Source: Rhyzopertha dominica
Taxonomy: Eukaryota > Arthropoda > Insecta > Coleoptera > Bostrichidae
Direction of reading: 5' to 3'
Length of the DNA: 64,000 bases
Assembly: GCA_025024175.1 (NCBI GenBank)
Contig: QCXZ01000053.1
Location: 13,888,001-13,952,000 of the forward strand
A program made the translations under genes and the position numbers. This document shows positions 61,196 to 64,000 of the stretch, in pieces (within the stretch, counting starts at the first letter, position 1; each line of letters opens with the position of its first letter). The notes beneath the pieces were generated by a model. The model did no database searches, was not told where the DNA came from, and worked only from the letters and a program-made list of their open reading frames with translations.

Positions 61196-61322
61196 TGCGA
61201 ACTTTGAGACCGATAGATAACAGAAAGTTTATATCTTCAGGTGTTAACTCACCAACATCTGAATAGTAAATGGTGGTATTTGATCGATTATTACAGCTTA
61301 TATTACTGTAATCAATTCCCAT
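61086..61322 (-). CDS. Small ORF overlapping minor and major capsid genes
   Basis: ATG at 61,320-61,322 overlaps the end of the minor capsid gene by 11 bases (ATGGGAATTGA holds both the start and the TGA stop). The frame runs 78 codons to 61,086, passing out of frame through the start of the major capsid gene. The first ~42 residues (DYSNISCNNRSNTTIYYSDV, then GELTPEDINFLLSIGLK) look like genuine protein, while the rest is the capsid gene read out of frame. The overlap suggests coupled translation or a compact polycistronic layout. Function is unknown; it may be a small virion or scaffold protein. Confidence 0.5.
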   Translation of the reverse strand: MGIDYSNISCNNRSNTTIYYSDVGELTPEDINFLLSIGLKVRNEQSRSFPRNRIRRIHNSRRTPHLPSLRIKSIPEIR

Positions 61323-62001
61323 ATTTTTTTAATTCTAGTCTTATCGTAACTAATTCTTGACCAAAATCGATAGATTCACCGTCTTGATTGGTAAGTTTCA
61401 ACGCAATATTGTCTACACAGCGTGTTGTGATTGGTAAATATAGGATATTTTGTGGTTCCTTTATTATTCTTTCCCCCGGTTCCACATCTAATGCGAATTC
61501 AAATAATGTGTGAACGGCTGCACCATTGCAATATGCTCCGGAAGTAATATTGCACTCTACACGAATGCTAGTGGCTGGCGAGATACGTACATCCAAGTCG
61601 GATTCGTGATTTTCATTAGCATTTAGTATCCGTGGAGAGTAACCTAGCATGCGACCTATAGAATCCGAAGGCCGAAAATCTATCGTATAAGTGCTATACA
61701 GTAAACACTTTAGTGTATTAATATTAGGAGTCAGTGAAAATGAATTGCTTCCTAGAGACAACTGTTTATTTATATATTCGTTAAGTGCAGTTATTTCATA
61801 GGCACCGTCAGGTATTGTTAGTACATTTTCANATCCGTAATATATTTTATTGTTACCCTCGCATATATTACGTAATGCATTGCAACTATAAAATGCAACT
61901 AGCCCAATACTATATTGACACGTTGGATTCAGCTCAATTGGTGGAAAATATGAAGCGCTAAGACAGTTTCCAGCACCTGTAAGCGTTAACGTAACGGACA
62001 T
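61312..62001 (-). CDS. Polinton minor capsid (penton-like) protein
   Basis: An uninterrupted 229-codon frame starts at ATG 62,001 and ends at TGA 61,312. One codon contains an ambiguous base near 61,832. Recognisable blocks are FPPIELNPTCQYSIGLVAFY (about residues 19-38), IPDGAYEI, DSIGRMLGYSPRIL, VECNITSGAYCNG and VEPGERIIKEPQNILYLP. These are diagnostic for the minor capsid protein of insect Polintons, thought to be a single jelly-roll that forms the pentameric vertices. It lies 27 bases after the protease stop, in the same orientation, as in a morphogenesis gene block. It appears intact here, unlike its neighbours on both ends. Confidence 0.85.
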   Translation of the reverse strand: MSVTLTLTGAGNCLSASYFPPIELNPTCQYSIGLVAFYSCNALRNICEGNNKIYYGXENVLTIPDGAYEITALNEYINKQLSLGSNSFSLTPNINTLKCLLYSTYTIDFRPSDSIGRMLGYSPRILNANENHESDLDVRISPATSIRVECNITSGAYCNGAAVHTLFEFALDVEPGERIIKEPQNILYLPITTRCVDNIALKLTNQDGESIDFGQELVTIRLELKKYGN

Positions 62002-62028
62002 GACTGATACATTTCCACGCTTACGGTG

Positions 62029-62382
62029 CTATTTATATAAAAACTTTAAACACAAATGCCCACAGTTATAAGTGCCATAATTTTGGTATCTGTCATAGTT
62101 GTAAGAGATTTTGCTGTTACATCCGAAATATTCTTGAAGTTCTAACGGTGGTCGCAGATCACCAAAGCTATCAAAATATTCAACTTGATTGCCCTTTTTC
62201 CTGTATGCCACCCAATGGGTACCTGGACCATTGCAGTCATCTAAATTGACTATACCGCTTTCCCATTTATACGGAGCTGTGGGCAACTGATTCCGCATAA
62301 ATACACCTCTAAAATTGGATATTCCTTTTGAAAAGTTGATGATATCAATTTCTGTTAGGGGTCGCTGTGGTAACAGCTTCAT
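62029..62382 (-). CDS. Adenain-like cysteine protease of Polinton
   Basis: An intact 117-codon frame, ATG 62,382 to TAG 62,029. The catalytic set of adenovirus-type (C5/Ulp1-like) proteases is visible: His56 in GPGTHWVAY, Asp71 in YFDSFGD, Gln100 in YDRYQNYG (oxyanion position) and Cys107 in YNCGHLC. It should cleave capsid precursors, probably including the pVI-like protein encoded just upstream, during particle maturation. Its length is short but normal for Polinton proteases. The gap to the upstream gene's stop is two bases, showing tight packing. All active-site residues are retained. Confidence 0.93.
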   Translation of the reverse strand: MKLLPQRPLTEIDIINFSKGISNFRGVFMRNQLPTAPYKWESGIVNLDDCNGPGTHWVAYRKKGNQVEYFDSFGDLRPPLELQEYFGCNSKISYNYDRYQNYGTYNCGHLCLKFLYK

Positions 62383-62384
62383 AA

Positions 62385-63257
62385 TTAGTTTTTTGACGGT
62401 TGAATGTAAAGCCCTAAACCTGTTTTATGAGGTCCTAAGTACAATCCTTTTCCTTTTTGGCCTAATGCTATACATTCCATTGCTTTGTTGTGCCGTTTAG
62501 CTTCAATCATTTGCTCATTTGCAGCCTTCGAGTCTTTCACAGCTCTTGCGATTTGGCTAGCTCCACCAGCTAAAGCTCCAAGAGCTGTCAACCCTCCAAA
62601 GATGGCAGGAAGCAACGGCAGGAAACCTCCTGATTTAGGTATTGGTATAACTCTCGGCGTTGATATGGTTCTCTTACCCCCAGCTGCTTTTACAATATTT
62701 CGGGCACAGGCTAGAGCTATTTTAGCTGAATCTTCTACTGACAATGGGCCTAGCCTCTTTAACTGCTTCGTAGTCTCTTTAACGATCGATCCGAATGTCT
62801 TTTTCCCAACCTTCTTTAGACCTCTCCCTATTTTAGCTTTTGTTGTTTTCTTTAGACCCATTCCCAATTTTCTCTTAACTTTCATGGCATTGGTGACAAG
62901 CCATGCAGCAGTTTTTTCACCCAAGCTGGAGTCGTTAGCCTGTACTCTCCGCCAAGCTTCCTGTTCTAACACAGCGTCTGCTTCGTGTCTCTTTGCTATG
63001 TCTCTATGAATCGAGTATGCTATATCGTGGGTCTTACAGGCTGCATCTAAAGGATTGATGCCTTGGTCACCACGTCTCAGACGATCGTGTAATTTGGTAC
63101 CTGCACCACAATACTGATAATAAGGCGTAATATGGCACTCGAACGGTAATTTATTTATAACGTCGTTGAGAATGCCGTTTCTTCGGATGGTTGGTACACA
63201 TTTGAGAAGTAAATCGCTTTTCCACTCTATATATAGCCGCAGGACGATAGAAAAGCG
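62385..63257 (-). CDS. Phospholipase A2-like / pVI-like capsid protein of Polinton
   Basis: The open frame runs from after a stop at 63,258 to TAA at 62,385. The N-terminal part has a PLA2-like domain: YCGAGTKLHDRL (calcium-loop-like) followed by CKTHDIAYS with the His-Asp pair typical of parvovirus-type and insect Polinton PLA2 domains. After a basic region (MKVKRKLGMGLKKT, KIGRGLKKVGKK) comes a hydrophobic Gly/Ala-rich segment (GGFLPLLPAIFGGLTALGAL) and a GLYLGPHKTGLGLYIQP end, like adenovirus pVI/pX-type membrane-active proteins. It probably helps membrane penetration and particle maturation and is a likely protease substrate. No in-frame ATG occurs before the PLA2 domain; the start codon seems lost or lies in a spliced exon. 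No stop interrupts the domains. Confidence 0.85.
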   Translation of the reverse strand, partial: RFSIVLRLYIEWKSDLLLKCVPTIRRNGILNDVINKLPFECHITPYYQYCGAGTKLHDRLRRGDQGINPLDAACKTHDIAYSIHRDIAKRHEADAVLEQEAWRRVQANDSSLGEKTAAWLVTNAMKVKRKLGMGLKKTTKAKIGRGLKKVGKKTFGSIVKETTKQLKRLGPLSVEDSAKIALACARNIVKAAGGKRTISTPRVIPIPKSGGFLPLLPAIFGGLTALGALAGGASQIARAVKDSKAANEQMIEAKRHNKAMECIALGQKGKGLYLGPHKTGLGLYIQPSKN

Positions 63258-63270
63258 TCAAGAAGCATGA
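63220..63270. promoter_or_regulatory. Divergent promoter region between PLA2/pVI and ATPase genes
   Basis: About 50 bases separate the open limits of the two divergent genes. On the minus side CTATATATAG (63,227-63,236) is a good TATA-box candidate for the PLA2/pVI block. If used, transcription would start close to the beginning of the recognisable protein. No clear TATA is seen for the ATPase. Confidence 0.35.
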
Positions 63271-63931
63271 GAGTTGTCAAACAGAAGCAAACTATTCCAG
63301 TGGAGAAACTGGGATATAATTGCATCTAATCCCCATAAAGCTCACAGTCCGTTATTACCAAGCTCAATCAGAGCTGTAATATGCGGTCCTTCGAATTGTG
63401 GTAAAACGAATGCAATGTTGAGTCTTCTTATAAATCCATAATGGATTAAAATTTGAAAATATTTATATATATTCTAAGTCTCTCCACCAACCTAAATATC
63501 AAATACTGGCAGAAATTCTCAAACCTATAAATGAGCTCGGATATTACACTTTTGACACTCATGAGGAGGTAATTGACCCTTCTAACGCAAAGCCAAATTC
63601 AATTTTTGTATTTGATGACGTCATATGTGAAAAGCAGGAGCGCGTTCGAGATTATTTTAGCAGAGGGAGGCACAATGCGGTTGACTGCTTTTATCTTTCA
63701 CAAACATATACTCGTATACCGAAACACCTTATTCGTGACAATGTTAATTTCTTGATCCTGTTTAAGCAGGATGATCTCAATTTGAAACATGTTTATGATG
63801 ACCATGTCACAACTGACATGACATATCAGAAATTTAAAACAATATGTAAGGAGTGTTGGAAAGACAAATATGGCTTCTTAACAATAGACAAAGACAACTC
63901 TGGTGTAGGCCGATACCGTAAGGGATTTTGA
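63271..63931 (+). pseudogene. A32/FtsK-HerA-type packaging ATPase of Polinton, frameshifted
   Basis: The first frame carries NWDIIASNPHKAHSPLLPSS, then the Walker A loop ICGPSNCGKTNAM, and ends at TAA 63,439-63,441. One base further the frame continues with ENIYIYSKSL, Walker B-like SIFVFDDVICEKQ, DYFSRGRHNAVDCFYLSQTY, HLIRDNVNFLILFKQDD, DHVTTDM, CWKDKYGFLTID and GRYRKGF to TGA at 63,931. A single extra T near 63,439 explains the break. No in-frame ATG precedes Walker A. The enzyme normally drives DNA into the capsid. It is otherwise well preserved, so inactivation is recent. It faces away from the PLA2/pVI gene. Confidence 0.9.
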
Positions 63932-64000
63932 TACATTCATTCATTTATTGTAATTAGCTCTGAACTGCTTTTCAACTGCTCTCCAAACCGCCCCTGAACC

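Larger units (their letters stand above)
59398..63931. mobile_element. Polinton/Maverick element, internally deleted, right end beyond window
   Basis: The extent given is that of its recognisable genes. Present are the polymerase-associated N-terminal gene (plus), and then, after a deletion junction near 60,931-60,938, the major capsid N-terminus, a small ORF, the minor capsid protein, the adenain-like protease and the PLA2/pVI-like protein (all minus), and the packaging ATPase (plus). This combination of capsid, protease and A32-type ATPase genes defines Polintons, large virus-like transposons. Missing are the polymerase catalytic region and most of the major capsid gene; integrase and the right terminal repeat could be beyond 64,000. 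A 6-bp target duplication could not be tested. Confidence 0.9.

Noticed and set aside
62485..63009. 174-codon plus-strand open frame
   Set aside because: Antisense shadow of the intact PLA2/pVI-like gene.

Overview
The window looks like an AT-rich piece of an animal, almost certainly arthropod and most likely insect, nuclear genome. The evidence is GT-AG introns of 55-62 bases, abundant and diverse DNA transposons of insect type, decayed Jockey/CR1-like LINEs, an RTE-type SINE/LINE tail and a Polinton/Maverick remnant. I found no convincing host protein-coding gene across 64 kb, and no rRNA, tRNA or CRISPR. It reads as a gene desert or a very long intron filled with mobile elements, with a few GC-balanced islands that could be regulatory.

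0-23 kb: an inverted-repeat element (62-710), a LINE reverse-transcriptase scrap (about 1.2 kb), a 595-bp tandem duplication (3.1-4.3 kb), a decayed but readable LINE reverse transcriptase (7.4-8.5 kb), a TIR element carrying a broken THAP-domain exon (9.4-10.45 kb), copy 1 of a dispersed repeat here called 'repeat A' (12.5-13.35 kb), a Tc1/mariner-like element whose transposase has a stop at the third catalytic position (16.8-18.05 kb), and a degenerate gene of an arthropod family with a GCDTTS motif (20.8-21.5 kb).

23-41 kb: a complete Foldback/MULE-like element with 9-bp target-site duplications and arms built of ~147-bp tandem repeats (23,305-26,116); two decayed DDE_3/mariner-like transposases (26.8-28.15 and 39.7-40.2 kb); a hAT-like non-autonomous element with 8-bp target duplications (32,488-33,700); an RTE-type SINE/LINE tail (35.25-35.91 kb); and a TIR element (36,841-38,791) into which a TTAA-flanked MITE has inserted (37,312-38,223).

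41-58 kb: a pogo/Tigger element that has lost its catalytic domain (41.4-42.9 kb); a second TTAA MITE (47,087-47,986); two more copies of repeat A in opposite orientation, one split by a 1.46-kb TIR element with AT target duplication (50,718-52,175); a LINE fragment; and a cluster of related degenerate repeats (54.6-58.0 kb).

58-64 kb: the richest region, an internally deleted Polinton/Maverick. A plus-strand eight-exon gene (zinc fingers, then the N-terminal region associated with Polinton DNA polymerase B) runs head-on into the truncated N-terminus of the major capsid gene on the minus strand. To its right are a small ORF, the minor capsid (penton-like) gene, an adenain-like cysteine protease and a PLA2-plus-pVI-like gene, all minus strand, and then the divergent packaging ATPase on plus, which carries a frameshift. 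These are the virion-morphogenesis genes of a virus-like transposon; polymerase body, most of the major capsid gene and integrase are not in the window. The seven introns of the polymerase-side gene are all phase 1 and all 55-62 bases long, which is unusual. Decay of the ATPase, major capsid gene and polymerase shows that this copy is not autonomous.
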